This document shows, piece after piece, positions 10,501-17,411 of a stretch of DNA of 37,121 nt. The first letter of the stretch is position 1. Every line of letters starts with the position of its first letter. The translations under genes were made by a program, and so were the position numbers. Source of the stretch: an uncultured Prevotellaceae bacterium (GTDB lineage: Bacteria; Bacteroidota; Bacteroidia; Bacteroidales; Bacteroidaceae); NCBI GenBank assembly GCA_946644025.1, contig CAMPCG010000002.1, positions 1 to 37,121 on the forward strand, in the 5' to 3' direction. The notes beneath the pieces were generated by a model. It was not told where the DNA came from. It ran no database searches and saw nothing but the letters and a program-made list of their open reading frames with translations.

Positions 10501-10916
10501 TCCAGCGAGCGACTCACGTCGGCCATACCCGCCAGCTTGGTCTTGTCGGCATCAATCTTCGTCGAAGAGCCGGTGAACATGCGCTTGTCTTGCTTCACAA
10601 TACCAGTCACCACCACTTCGTCGACCATGTGCTGGTCGGCCTTCAGCGTAATCTTAATGCCATCGTGGGGCTTCACTGTCTGAGACACCATGCCGATGTA
10701 GCTCACAACAATCTTTTTACCTTTCGGGACAGTAATGTTGAAATGTCCGTTTACGTCGGTCTTGGTACCCTGCTTGGTACCCTGAATGAGTACCGTGGCC
10801 CCGATACAAGGGTCGCCGGTGTCCTCATAGACCGTTCCGCTGATTCTGTCCTGTGCCAAGGCTGCCCCTACCATGAGAAACAGCCCCAACAGGAGCGTCA
10901 AAAGTCTTTTTTCCAT
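7566..10916 (-). CDS. SusC/RagA-family TonB-linked outer-membrane transporter
   Basis: The 1116-residue product has a signal peptide (residues 1-21, ending ALAQ), a carboxypeptidase-regulatory-like domain (about 24-95), a TonB-box-like DEVVVTG (99-105), a plug domain with RVRGATSIYG and VIDG, and the SusC signature SIYGARAMAGVIVITTKRG (228-246). A large beta-barrel follows, ending in the outer-membrane signal LRLGF. It would pull substrate across the outer membrane using TonB energy together with the SusD lipoprotein downstream. Length is normal for the family. It is the first gene of the leftward operon and has a canonical promoter. No anti-sigma/ECF pair or hybrid two-component regulator lies next to it. 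Confidence 0.96.
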   Translation of the reverse strand: MEKRLLTLLLGLFLMVGAALAQDRISGTVYEDTGDPCIGATVLIQGTKQGTKTDVNGHFNITVPKGKKIVVSYIGMVSQTVKPHDGIKITLKADQHMVDEVVVTGIVKQDKRMFTGSSTKIDADKTKLAGMADVSRSLEGRVAGVQVTNVSGTFGASPKIRVRGATSIYGNSKPLWVIDGVIYEDNVDVSADELSSGDAKTLISSAVAGLNSDDIESFTILKDGSATSIYGARAMAGVIVITTKRGAKGRATVGYTGEFTTRLKPSYRDYNIMNSQEMMGIYKEMADKGWLQLENTVNASESGVYGYMFQQLRKYDPLTGQYGLTNTEAARNRYLQDAEFRNTDWFDMLFSSAVMQNHSVSISNGTEKSQSYFSMSLMHDPGQYVNRSKVNRYTFNGNTSYDILKNLTVKLAAQGSHRDQEAPGSLNQTTDVVTGEVKRDFDINPFSYALNTSRCLDPDISYTRFYTPFNIFNELEYNYNDITVDELMFRGELEYKPIKTLTISGLLSTRMSHTRRQHNVMDKSNQANAYRAGVDAQDDNSTIRDSNPLLYTDPDNELALPESVLPQGGIKYQYDDVMRSNTYRAMVDYRDVYNEVHTLNAMAGMEYSSVRRTPTTWTGWGYQYDNGGIVYTPYLWLKQMNEENTDYFSESFTLTNTLAYYGMLSYTYDQRYVVSGTYRYEGTNRLGKSRKSRWLPTWNVSLRYNLINEKFMERTKSWLTNASIRGSYSLTADTGPSWVTNAQAIYMTRNSWRPYTSQAETEIYISDIANTELTYEKKHEWNVGVDLGFLNDRIAVNFDIYGRNNYDLIGRVYTQGAGGAIAKYANVADMKSNGIEVGISTVNLNYQKFKWTTDLIYSKAENEITSLETSSRAVDLVSGQGYAIEGYPVRSIFSYKFMGLNSEGLPMVSNENGETTVGNVNFQETENLDQYLVYEGPSDPTWYGSFNNTFTYTDKFGRLNLDVFITYSGGNVVRLDPVFSSSYSDLSALPREFKNRWMMAGDELLTNVPAIASRTQLDRYGSTDLSTAYNAYNYSTARIAKGNFVRLKEIALTYSLPSQWLSNTLLTSASLKLAATNLTLLYADKKLNGQDPEFINSGGVASPISKQFTATLRLGF

Positions 10917-10961
10917 TTGTTAAAGTAAACTTCTTTCTTACGTTTTTGCAAATTTAGCTTG

Positions 10962-10993
10962 CAAAAGTACTCCAAATTTTTCTAAACGACAAA
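10962..10993 (-). promoter_or_regulatory. Bacteroidota-type promoter of the SusC operon
   Basis: On the minus strand TTTG (10990-10993) is followed after exactly 20 nt by TACTTTTG (10962-10969), matching the TTTG / TAnnTTTG promoter of Bacteroidota. It lies about 45 nt upstream of the SusC start codon. Confidence 0.8.
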
Positions 10994-11074
10994 AAAAATT
11001 AAGAAAAACATTAAAAAAGGGTACATATTTATTTATTTTTATGCAAATTTGCTGCTTTTGAGTGAAAAAAAGCA

Positions 11075-11082
11075 TACCTTTG
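11075..11082 (+). promoter_or_regulatory. Promoter -7 element for the methyltransferase gene
   Basis: TACCTTTG fits TAnnTTTG. TTTG candidates upstream are spaced 14 and 23 nt away, neither ideal, so only the -7 box is firm. The 256-bp gap is divergent, holding this and the SusC promoter in AT-rich DNA. Confidence 0.6.
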
Positions 11083-11172
11083 CAAAACGAAACAGACCCG
11101 CCAAAAAGGCTCCTTGTGTGCGCAAAAAAGTTTGAGCTGATGGAGGGGTATGCCTCCCTATAATTATAAAGA

Positions 11173-12564
11173 ATGATTAACGAAGCTACAGCACAATACG
11201 CCCTACGCCACGCCACCGACGACGTGCGGCGGCTGGCACTGCGCGGATGTAAAGACCCGCAGGTAGAACTCGCCCTGGCACTGCAGCAAATAAAGGGGCG
11301 GCAGACGGCACGCCGAAAACTGCCTTCGTGGGCTGCCATCGACGACATCGTCTATCCGCCTCAACTGAACATGGAGCAATGTTCGGGCGAACTCTCCGCA
11401 AGCTATAAAAAGGAAATAGCCGAAAGGCTCACGGCCAACAACGGTCAAGGCTCAACGGTCAATGGCCAAAGCCTCCTCGACCTCACCGGCGGACTGGGCG
11501 TGGACTTCGCCTTCATGGCCGACGCCTTCGACAAGGCGGTCTACGTGGAGCGCGACCAGCAGCTATGCCAGCTCGCAGCGCACAACCTCAAACGGCTGGG
11601 CAAGGAAAATGTAGACATCGTCTGCAACGATGCCGGCAATTATCTCGATTCGCTCACCACAAACGGAGAACCGGCCTATACGCTCGCCTTCCTCGACCCG
11701 GCACGCCGCGACAACCACGGCGCACGAACCTACGCCCTGGCCGACTGCTCGCCCGACGTGACCCTGCTCATGCCTCAGCTGCTGCGCTGTGCCCGACAAG
11801 TGCTGCTGAAGCTCTCGCCCATGCTCGACTGGCGAAAGGCCATTGACGACCTCAGCCCCCACGCCGCCGTACACGAGGTACACATCGTCGCCGTCGACAA
11901 CGAGTGCAAGGAGCTGCTCCTGCTGCTCTCGGCACCCCACGCCAAGGACAACGGCGCCACCACCGATACCACCGCTTGCAGCGAATCTTGCTTCGCCCCG
12001 CGCATGGTCTGCGTCGACATCCATTCCCGCGACGGCTCCCGCACAGTCTATTCGCCCACCAGGCCCACCCACTACCCCTCCCGAGGTGAAGGGGGTGGGT
12101 ATGGTGGGGCTGGTGGGTATGGTGGGGCTAATGGGTCTGATGGGGCTAATGGATATAGTGGGGTCTGTGGGTATAGTGGGTTCTGTGGGTCTGTCTCCTC
12201 CTTCCTCTACGAGCCTAATGCCGCCGTGATGAAGGCCGGCTGCTTCGGCGACCTGGCCGCCGACTTCGGCATCGCCCAGCTGGCCCCCAACAGCCACCTC
12301 TTCACCTCCCCCACCCCACTCGACGGCTTCCCCGGTCGCGCCTTCCGTATCAGCGCCGTCACCACCATGAACAAGCGTGACCTGCGCGCCGCCCTCGCCC
12401 ACCTGCAAAGGGCAAACATCACCGTGCGCAACTTCCCCCTCTCAGCCGACCAGCTGCGCCACCGCCTGAAACTCTCCGACGGAGGCACCGACTACATCTT
12501 CGCCACCACCCTCGCCGACGGCACCCACACCCTCCTGCTCTGCACCAGACTGCAGACAGAATAG
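11173..12564 (+). CDS. Class I SAM-dependent methyltransferase with THUMP-like C-terminal domain
   Basis: The 463-residue protein has the SAM-binding motif DLTGGLGVD (103-111), the acidic loop YVERD and a LAFLDPARRD motif. The C-terminal part (from YEPNAAVMKAG) matches the THUMP-like/PG_1098-type domain of Bacteroidota methyltransferases. The family suggests RNA modification but the substrate is not known. Two low-complexity stretches are inserted in frame: residues about 88-100, just before motif I, and residues 309-341, eleven 9-bp units encoding a Gly-rich run between the two domains. Both sit at domain boundaries, so the protein may still fold. I infer the function of the core with good confidence and cannot judge the effect of the inserts. 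Confidence 0.85.
   Translation: MINEATAQYALRHATDDVRRLALRGCKDPQVELALALQQIKGRQTARRKLPSWAAIDDIVYPPQLNMEQCSGELSASYKKEIAERLTANNGQGSTVNGQSLLDLTGGLGVDFAFMADAFDKAVYVERDQQLCQLAAHNLKRLGKENVDIVCNDAGNYLDSLTTNGEPAYTLAFLDPARRDNHGARTYALADCSPDVTLLMPQLLRCARQVLLKLSPMLDWRKAIDDLSPHAAVHEVHIVAVDNECKELLLLLSAPHAKDNGATTDTTACSESCFAPRMVCVDIHSRDGSRTVYSPTRPTHYPSRGEGGGYGGAGGYGGANGSDGANGYSGVCGYSGFCGSVSSFLYEPNAAVMKAGCFGDLAADFGIAQLAPNSHLFTSPTPLDGFPGRAFRISAVTTMNKRDLRAALAHLQRANITVRNFPLSADQLRHRLKLSDGGTDYIFATTLADGTHTLLLCTRLQTE
11432..11470 (+). repeat. In-frame CAACGGTCAA-type short repeat in the methyltransferase gene
   Basis: Overlapping copies of AACGGTCAA / TCAATGGCCAA code for a linker rich in Asn, Gly and Ser (about residues 88-100). 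The sequence is unlike the surrounding coding DNA and resembles intergenic simple repeats. Confidence 0.65.
12097..12195 (+). repeat. 9-bp minisatellite, 11 units, in frame in the methyltransferase gene
   Basis: Eleven 9-bp units (GGGTATGGT, GGGGCTGGT, GGGTCTGAT and variants) make 99 bp that code for a repeating GYG-GAG-GYG-GAN-GSD pattern. Because the unit is 9 bp, gain or loss of copies keeps the reading frame. The run is preceded by a G/C-rich inverted repeat (about 12066-12099). Confidence 0.95.
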
Positions 12565-12614
12565 TTAGAAATGAGAGCACCGCGAAGCACAAAATGCAAA
12601 AAGAACAGAGATTT

Positions 12615-12646
12615 TTTGGCCATTTCGGGCAAAATGCGTAACTTTG
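12615..12646 (+). promoter_or_regulatory. Promoter of efp
   Basis: TTTG (12615-12618), 20-nt spacer, TAACTTTG (12639-12646). A full match to the Bacteroidota consensus, 30 nt before the efp start codon. Confidence 0.85.
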
Positions 12647-12675
12647 CAGCCGAATTGCAATAATATCAACAAATT

Positions 12676-13242
12676 ATGATTAACTCACAAGACATTAAGA
12701 AGGGCACGGCCATCCGCATGGACGGCAGCATTTGGGTTTGCATCGACTTCCAGCATCGCAAGCCCGGTAAGGGAAACACCATCATGATTATCAAGCTGAA
12801 GAACGTGAGCGACGGACGCGTGCTGGAGCGCCGCTTCAACATCGGCGAGAAGCTGGAGGACGTCGTCATTGAGCGCCGTCCCTACCAGTACCTCTACGAG
12901 GACAACTCTGGACGCATCTTCATGAACCAGGAGACTTTCGAGCAGATTCCCATCGACAACGACCTCGTCATCGGCCACGAATACATGAAGGAGAGCGACA
13001 TCGTGGAGGTGGTCAGCGACACCACCGACGGTACCATCCTCTACGCCGAGATGCCCGTCAAGACCATTCTGCGCGTCACCCACTCTGAGCCCGGCATCAA
13101 GGGCGACACTGCCACCAACACGCTCAAGCCCGCTACGGTGGAGACCGGCGCCGAGGTGCGCGTGCCCCTGTTCATCAACGAGGGCGACCTCATACAGGTG
13201 GACACACGCGACGGAAGCTACCTGGCACGCGCCAAGGAGTAA
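12676..13242 (+). CDS. efp: Elongation factor P
   Basis: The 188-residue product is full length for EF-P and aligns by eye from its start (INSQDIKKGTAIRMDG). EF-P binds ribosomes stalled on polyproline stretches and restores peptide bond formation. The functional loop reads RKPGKGNT with lysine at position 32, the residue that in other bacteria is often modified. No modification enzyme gene is seen nearby. The gene has its own promoter and is followed by a hairpin, so it is likely monocistronic. Confidence 0.97.
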   Translation: MINSQDIKKGTAIRMDGSIWVCIDFQHRKPGKGNTIMIIKLKNVSDGRVLERRFNIGEKLEDVVIERRPYQYLYEDNSGRIFMNQETFEQIPIDNDLVIGHEYMKESDIVEVVSDTTDGTILYAEMPVKTILRVTHSEPGIKGDTATNTLKPATVETGAEVRVPLFINEGDLIQVDTRDGSYLARAKE

Positions 13243-13271
13243 TGCCGCAAACCGCCATCAGAAGAGAAAAG

Positions 13272-13299
13272 AAGAGGATGTGTACAAGCACATCCTCTT
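13272..13299 (+). terminator. Hairpin after efp, probable terminator
   Basis: An 11-bp perfect stem (13272-13282 with 13289-13299, arm AAGAGGATGTG, 6-nt loop) lies 30 nt after the efp stop. Its T-tract is short, so it is a moderate terminator. Confidence 0.6.
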
Positions 13300-13323
13300 T
13301 GCAATTATAAGCGATTCATAAGC

Positions 13324-14367
13324 ATGACCTATTCCATCATCGTTCCCGTCTACAACCGCCCCGACGAGGTCGACGAACTGCTGCAGAGCCTCTGCCAGCA
13401 GACGGAGAAAGACTTCGAGGTGATTATTGTGGAAGACGGCTCCACCGTGACCTGCAAGGAAGTATGCGAACGCTACGCCGGCATCCTCAACCTGCATTAT
13501 TACTTCAAGGAGAACAGCGGCCCGGGTCAGAGCCGCAACTACGGTGCCGAGCGTGCCGTCGGCGAGTGGCTCATTGTGCTCGACTCAGACGTGGTGCTGC
13601 CCGACGGCTACCTGGCGGCGGTAAGCTCCCACCTCTCATCGCTCACCCCTCAACCCTCCGCCTGGGGCGGCCCCGACGCCTCTCACCCCTCGTTTACTCC
13701 CGTGCAGAAGGCCATCAGCTACTCCATGACCTCGTTCTTCACCACCGGCGGCATACGTGGCGGAAAGGCCAAGCTCGACAAGTTCTATCCCCGTTCCTTC
13801 AACATGGGCATACGCCGCGAAGTCTACCGCCAGCTGGGCGGCTTCTCCCGTATGCGCTTCGGCGAGGACATCGACTTCTCCTACCGCATCGTGGAGGCCG
13901 GCTACAGGACGGCGCTGCTGCCCGATGCCTGGGTGTGGCACAAGCGCCGCACCGACTTCCGCAAGTTCTTCCGCCAGGTGTACAACAGCGGCATCGCCCG
14001 CATCAACCTCACGAAGCGCCATCCCGGCACGCTGAAGCTCGTCCATCTGCTGCCCGCCGTCTTTACGCTGGGCGTCATCGCACTCATACTCATATCGGCC
14101 GTAGGGCGGGCGTTGATGCACTATGTCGGCCACGAGCCGTTTTTCTGGATGTTCCTGTTGCCGTGGATTCCCATTGTCTTGTACAGTGTCCTCATCTTCG
14201 CCGACTCCAGCCTGCGCAACCGCAGCCTCCGCGTGGGTCTGCTCTCCGTTCCCGCCGCCTTCACCCAGCTCATGGGCTACGGCCTGGGCTTTCTCGAGGC
14301 CTGGTGGAAGCGCTGCGTGCTGGGGAAAGACGAGTTTACGGCCTTTGAGAAAAACTTCTATAAATGA
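13324..14367 (+). CDS. Family 2 glycosyltransferase with C-terminal membrane segments
   Basis: The 347-residue protein begins with the GT2 fold (YSIIVPVYNRPDEV, VIIVEDGS) and has the metal/sugar-nucleotide motif LDSDVVLP and a downstream RFGEDIDFSYR, the usual ED acid region. Two hydrophobic segments near the C-terminus (about residues 240-260 and 275-295) suggest membrane anchoring. It would transfer a sugar in glycan or lipid-linked synthesis, but the acceptor cannot be told. The stop overlaps the radC start by 4 nt (ATGA), so the two genes are translationally coupled. Confidence 0.92.
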   Translation: MTYSIIVPVYNRPDEVDELLQSLCQQTEKDFEVIIVEDGSTVTCKEVCERYAGILNLHYYFKENSGPGQSRNYGAERAVGEWLIVLDSDVVLPDGYLAAVSSHLSSLTPQPSAWGGPDASHPSFTPVQKAISYSMTSFFTTGGIRGGKAKLDKFYPRSFNMGIRREVYRQLGGFSRMRFGEDIDFSYRIVEAGYRTALLPDAWVWHKRRTDFRKFFRQVYNSGIARINLTKRHPGTLKLVHLLPAVFTLGVIALILISAVGRALMHYVGHEPFFWMFLLPWIPIVLYSVLIFADSSLRNRSLRVGLLSVPAAFTQLMGYGLGFLEAWWKRCVLGKDEFTAFEKNFYK

Positions 14368-15053
14368 GCGAGAAACTGACCATTGCCAACTGGTCGCCCG
14401 ACGACCAGCCGCGCGAGAAGCTGCGCGACAAAGGTGCTGACACGCTGTCGAACGCCGAGCTGCTGGCCATCCTTGTCGGCTCGGGCTATCCGGGCGTGAG
14501 TGCCGTGGAACTGATGCAGCAGATTCTGAGCGACTGCAACAACAACCTAAACACGCTGGGGAAGATGAGCATACGCGACCTCATGCGGTATAAGGGTGTG
14601 GGCGAGGCTAAGGCCATCACCATCCTTGCGGCCTGCGAGCTGGGCAAGCGCCGGCAGCTGGAGAAGGCCGAGGAGCGGCCCGAGCTGACCTCGGCCACGC
14701 GGCTCTACAACCACATGCACCCCCTCATGCAAGACCTTGACGTAGAGGAGTTCTGGGTGCTCTACATGAACCAGGCCCACCGGCTCATCAAGAAGTTCAG
14801 GGTGGCCCACGGCGGCATTGCCGAGGTGAGCGTCGACGTGCGCATCATCATCCGCGAGGCCGTGCTGTGCAATGCCACCATCATAGCCGTCTGCCACAAC
14901 CACCCCAGCGGCAACATCGCTCCCAGCCGTGCCGACGACGCGCTCACACAGCAAATAAAGCGGGCCTGCGAAGTCATGCGCCTGCATTTCTCAGACCACG
15001 TCATCATCACCGACGGGCAGTACTTCTCCTATCACGAGATGGGGAAACTGTAA
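14364..15053 (+). CDS. radC: RadC family JAB-domain protein
   Basis: The 229-residue product has a helix-hairpin-helix region (about 70-95, RYKGVGEAKAITILAA) and a JAB/MPN domain with the metal motif HNHPSG...D (His178, His180, Asp191). Length is normal for RadC. The family is named for DNA repair, but the biochemical role is uncertain. It overlaps the glycosyltransferase stop by 4 nt. The two products have no obvious functional link, although GT-radC neighbours do occur in Bacteroidales. Confidence 0.93.
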   Translation: MSEKLTIANWSPDDQPREKLRDKGADTLSNAELLAILVGSGYPGVSAVELMQQILSDCNNNLNTLGKMSIRDLMRYKGVGEAKAITILAACELGKRRQLEKAEERPELTSATRLYNHMHPLMQDLDVEEFWVLYMNQAHRLIKKFRVAHGGIAEVSVDVRIIIREAVLCNATIIAVCHNHPSGNIAPSRADDALTQQIKRACEVMRLHFSDHVIITDGQYFSYHEMGKL

Positions 15054-15192
15054 AGGCCCCACCCCCAACCCCTCCCCCGAAGGGAGGGGAGCTTTGGCGG
15101 CAGAAGCCTCCCCATCGGGGGAGGTTTGGTGGGGGGCTATGGAGCTTTGGCGGCTGAAGCCTCCCCATCGGGGGGAGGTTTGGTGGGGGCCG
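15054..15192. repeat. GC-rich dispersed repeat with a 53-bp tandem duplication
   Basis: The gap between convergent radC and thyA consists of repeats. Two copies of a 53-bp unit start at 15088 and 15141. Each contains a hairpin with CCTCCCCAT and CGGGGGAGG. A related C-rich palindromic stretch precedes them (15060-15090). There is no good T-tract, so these look like dispersed repeats rather than terminators. Confidence 0.9.
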
Positions 15193-16008
15193 CTACACGC
15201 TGACCTCGGCCTTGATGTGGGGCCAGGGGTCGTAGTTCTCCAACTGGAAATCTTCATACTGGAAGGCGAAGAGGTCCTTCACCTCCGGGTTGATGCGCAT
15301 GGTGGGAAGCGCCCGCGGTGTGCGTGTCAGCTGCAGCCGTGCCTGTTCCAGGTGGTTCAGGTAGAGGTGAGTGTCGCCCGTGGTGTGGATGAACTCTCCC
15401 GGCTCCATGTCGCATACCTGGGCCATCATCATCGTCAGCAGTGCGTACGACGCGATGTTGAAGGGCACGCCCAGGAAGGTGTCGGCCGAGCGCTGGTACA
15501 GCTGTAGCGACAGGCGGCGCTTACAGGGGTGGGAGTCCGTCGGCGAGGTGTAGAACTGGAACATCGTGTGGCAGGGCGGCAGTGCCATCTGCCCCACCTC
15601 GGCCACGTTCCACGCCGATACAATCATGCGGCGCGAGTCGGGCGAGTGGCGCAGCTGGTCGAGCACCAGGCTTATCTGGTCGATGGTGCCTCCGTCGTAG
15701 TCGGGCCACGACCGCCACTGGTGGCCGTAGACGGGCCCCAGCTCGCCGTCGGCGTCGGCCCATTCGTTCCATATCCTCACCCCGTGCTCCTGCAGATAGC
15801 GCACGTTTGTGTCGCCCTGCAGGAACCACAGCAGCTCGTAGATGATAGACTTCAGGTGCAGCTTCTTCGTCGTCAACAGGGGGAAGCCCTTGCTGAGGTC
15901 GAAGCGCATCTGGTGGCCGAAGATGCTCTTCGTGCCCGTCCCCGTGCGGTCGCTCTTCACGACGCCCTCACGCAGTATACGGTCCAGTAAATCCAGGTAT
16001 TGTTTCAT
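15193..16008 (-). CDS. thyA: Thymidylate synthase
   Basis: The product makes dTMP from dUMP using methylene-tetrahydrofolate. With the start at [15 protein letters not shown] it has 271 residues, close to the family length. The catalytic cysteine lies in [12 protein letters not shown] (Cys146) and the dUMP-binding [12 protein letters not shown] is intact. An upstream in-frame ATG at 16131 would add 41 residues that are only translated repeat, so I reject it. No folA follows, although thyA-folA pairs are common. The promoter lies at 16154-16185, so the mRNA leader is about 140 nt and carries three copies of a REP-like palindrome. Confidence 0.96.
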   Translation of the reverse strand: MKQYLDLLDRILREGVVKSDRTGTGTKSIFGHQMRFDLSKGFPLLTTKKLHLKSIIYELLWFLQGDTNVRYLQEHGVRIWNEWADADGELGPVYGHQWRSWPDYDGGTIDQISLVLDQLRHSPDSRRMIVSAWNVAEVGQMALPPCHTMFQFYTSPTDSHPCKRRLSLQLYQRSADTFLGVPFNIASYALLTMMMAQVCDMEPGEFIHTTGDTHLYLNHLEQARLQLTRTPRALPTMRINPEVKDLFAFQYEDFQLENYDPWPHIKAEVSV

Positions 16009-16019
16009 AGTGGCCTCTA

Positions 16020-16161
16020 TATAACTAATAGCTTTGCGGCAGGAGGCGACGTGTCTCACGTCGTAACAATCTGCTGGATTGCGACGTGGGACACGTCGCC
16101 TCCTACTTGCTGGAATTGCGACGTGGGACACGTCGCCTCCTTCTTATGCGCTGCAAAGTTA
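16020..16161 (-). repeat. REP-like palindrome cluster in the thyA leader (copy A)
   Basis: Three copies of a unit with core GCGACGTGTCCCACGTCGC (8-bp arms, 3-nt loop) lie at about 16041-16066 (inverted, with changes), 16079-16104 and 16116-16141. One unit is preceded on the minus strand by GTAGGAG. The cluster lies between the -7 box and the start codon. Its outer flanks (CTTTGCAGCGCA and TTAGTTATA) are shared with the copy at 35135-35237. Confidence 0.92.
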
Positions 16162-16185
16162 CGGTTTTCTGCCGACATGGCCAAA
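16154..16185 (-). promoter_or_regulatory. Promoter of thyA
   Basis: Minus-strand TTTG (16182-16185), 20-nt spacer, TAACTTTG (16154-16161). It follows directly after the terminator of the smalltalk/HU unit and precedes the REP-like leader. Confidence 0.8.
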
Positions 16186-16194
16186 CATTATATC

Positions 16195-16226
16195 AAAAAA
16201 GCCCCTCCCGGGGTGTGGGAGGGGCC
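16195..16226 (-). terminator. Terminator after the smalltalk gene
   Basis: The stem GCCCCTCCC (16201-16209) pairs with GGGAGGGGC (16217-16225) and is followed on the minus strand by TTTTTT. It begins about 12 nt after the smalltalk stop codon. Confidence 0.85.
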
Positions 16227-16236
16227 TCTGGCTTTT

Positions 16237-16338
16237 TTACTTGCACGCCGTCACGCCCAGGGCGGTGAGCAGGGCGGTGAGCGCCGCTATGAGGGCCTGC
16301 AGGCCCAGCTTTACAATCTGTTTCTTGAAGTCGTTCAT
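16237..16338 (-). CDS. Smalltalk-type small protein (33 residues)
   Basis: A 33-residue ORF reads MNDFKKQIVKLGLQALIAAL... and ends GVTACK. The charged N-terminus, one hydrophobic Ala/Leu-rich helix and a terminal cysteine motif fit the smalltalk small-protein family of Bacteroidales, which is usually found beside HU-like genes. It starts 15 nt after the HU-like stop and is followed at once by a terminator, so it is the last gene of the unit. Its function is unknown. A membrane or lipid-anchored location is inferred. Confidence 0.8.
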   Translation of the reverse strand: MNDFKKQIVKLGLQALIAALTALLTALGVTACK

Positions 16339-16353
16339 GGCTGTTCGTTGTTT

Positions 16354-16887
16354 TTACCCTTGGTTGTCGTTGTTGTCGCCGTTGTTGTCGCCGCTGTCGG
16401 TGTTGTCGTCGGCAGTGTAGTCCACCATCTGGCCCTCTACGATTTTCTTGGGCACGCCGTTCTTGTCGAAGATCATGTTCTGGCTCATGGCCACCTTGGT
16501 CTTCATGGCACGGCTGGTGAGACGCTCGTCACCGTTCTCGGGCAGGAAGCGCACGTGTACGCCCCTGAGGTACTCGGCGATGCTGTAACCCACGGGGCTC
16601 TCGGCACCCTTGGCCTCCAGCGAGGGGTAGAAGGTTCCCAGCCCGTCAATCTTCACGGCCGTGCCCTGCGAGACGAGCTCCACCAGGCACTCCTTGAACT
16701 TGCTGAGCACGCCAATCACCACGTCGGGGGTGTAGAGCGAGCCGTGGTCGGCAATGTGGTTCGACAGTCCGCGCAGGTTCAGCGTGGAGTGGCGCACGGC
16801 GCGGGGGAACCAGAGCAGGTGAGACTTGTTGTTAGCGTTGTTGAGCTGACGCAGGTCATACTTCATTTCAATCTTTTTCGTTGCCAT
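16354..16887 (-). CDS. HU-like DNA-binding protein
   Basis: The 177-residue protein has the layout of Bacteroidota HU-like (HU-HIG) proteins: an N-terminal beta segment (KKIEMKYDLRQ), a helical region with SHLLWFP, then VIGVLSKFKECLVELVSQGTAVKIDGLGTFYPS, the HU-like turn-and-sheet with conserved GLGTF. The C-terminus is an Asp/Asn-rich low-complexity tail (about 155-177). It probably binds DNA, but its target is not known. It precedes the smalltalk gene by 15 nt and follows the M15-type peptidase gene by about 71 nt, all on the same strand. Confidence 0.88.
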   Translation of the reverse strand: MATKKIEMKYDLRQLNNANNKSHLLWFPRAVRHSTLNLRGLSNHIADHGSLYTPDVVIGVLSKFKECLVELVSQGTAVKIDGLGTFYPSLEAKGAESPVGYSIAEYLRGVHVRFLPENGDERLTSRAMKTKVAMSQNMIFDKNGVPKKIVEGQMVDYTADDNTDSGDNNGDNNDNQG

Positions 16888-16958
16888 AATTTCTTTCCTT
16901 TCTTTTTTTAATTAATTGTTAACTATGCAATCTCGGCCAAGATTCCTTCATTCGTTGT

Positions 16959-17411
16959 TTAGTAGGTAGTCATGGTGAAGACCGCCGGCTTGCGGTCGTC
17001 GCCAGTCCTGAGTGCCACGTGGAGCCAGTAGTGTGCTCCGCGCTTCGATAGTATCACCTCTGCCACTGGCAGACGTTCATCGCGGCATGTCAGCGCCAGC
17101 CTCATCGCCTTTGCCAGGTCGCTGCCGCAGTCGATGTCGGCGGCCAGCCCGCGCAGATGGTAGCTGCCACGGGCCCCGTGTACGCGGGTGTTCACCAGCA
17201 GCGAGCGGTAGGCGCTGTTCACCTTCAGCGGCTGGCCCCAGGCGTCGCGCAGGGGCTGCAGCACCCGGCGGGCCAGCTGCCGAAGGTTCTCCGTTTCCTT
17301 CACACCGGGCGTGTTGTCCAGGTCGGTGTGGTTGGTCCGCGTCAGCTCCTGCAGGGAGAAATTCTCCGAGAGCATCTCGCGGACGGGTTCTTGTTCGTTC
17401 ATTTGCATCAT
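16959..17411 (-). CDS. M15-family D-Ala-D-Ala carboxypeptidase-like peptidase
   Basis: The 150-residue protein carries the zinc motifs of peptidase M15: SYHLRGLAADID (His85, Asp92) and HYWLHVAL (His131). Its N-terminal part, SENFSLQELTRTNHTDLDNTP, is the usual start of the small M15_3 peptidases that resemble phage endolysins and cleave peptidoglycan peptides. No signal peptide is present, so release would need another route. Start choice is uncertain: Met1, Met2 and Met4 are all possible. With the HU-like and smalltalk genes it forms a module often seen in Bacteroidales, perhaps of phage origin, although no other phage gene is visible here. Confidence 0.88.
   Translation of the reverse strand: MMQMNEQEPVREMLSENFSLQELTRTNHTDLDNTPGVKETENLRQLARRVLQPLRDAWGQPLKVNSAYRSLLVNTRVHGARGSYHLRGLAADIDCGSDLAKAMRLALTCRDERLPVAEVILSKRGAHYWLHVALRTGDDRKPAVFTMTTY

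Noticed and set aside
12097..12195. Possible frameshift or assembly error in the methyltransferase gene
   Set aside because: The repeats are in frame, and the C-terminal domain continues normally after them.
16009..16131. Longer N-terminus for ThyA from an upstream in-frame ATG
   Set aside because: The extra 41 residues are a translation of the REP-like repeat. The family start MKQYLDLL is a clear match.
16041..16141. CRISPR array
   Set aside because: Only three units, palindromic, in mixed orientation and without spacers of equal length or cas genes.
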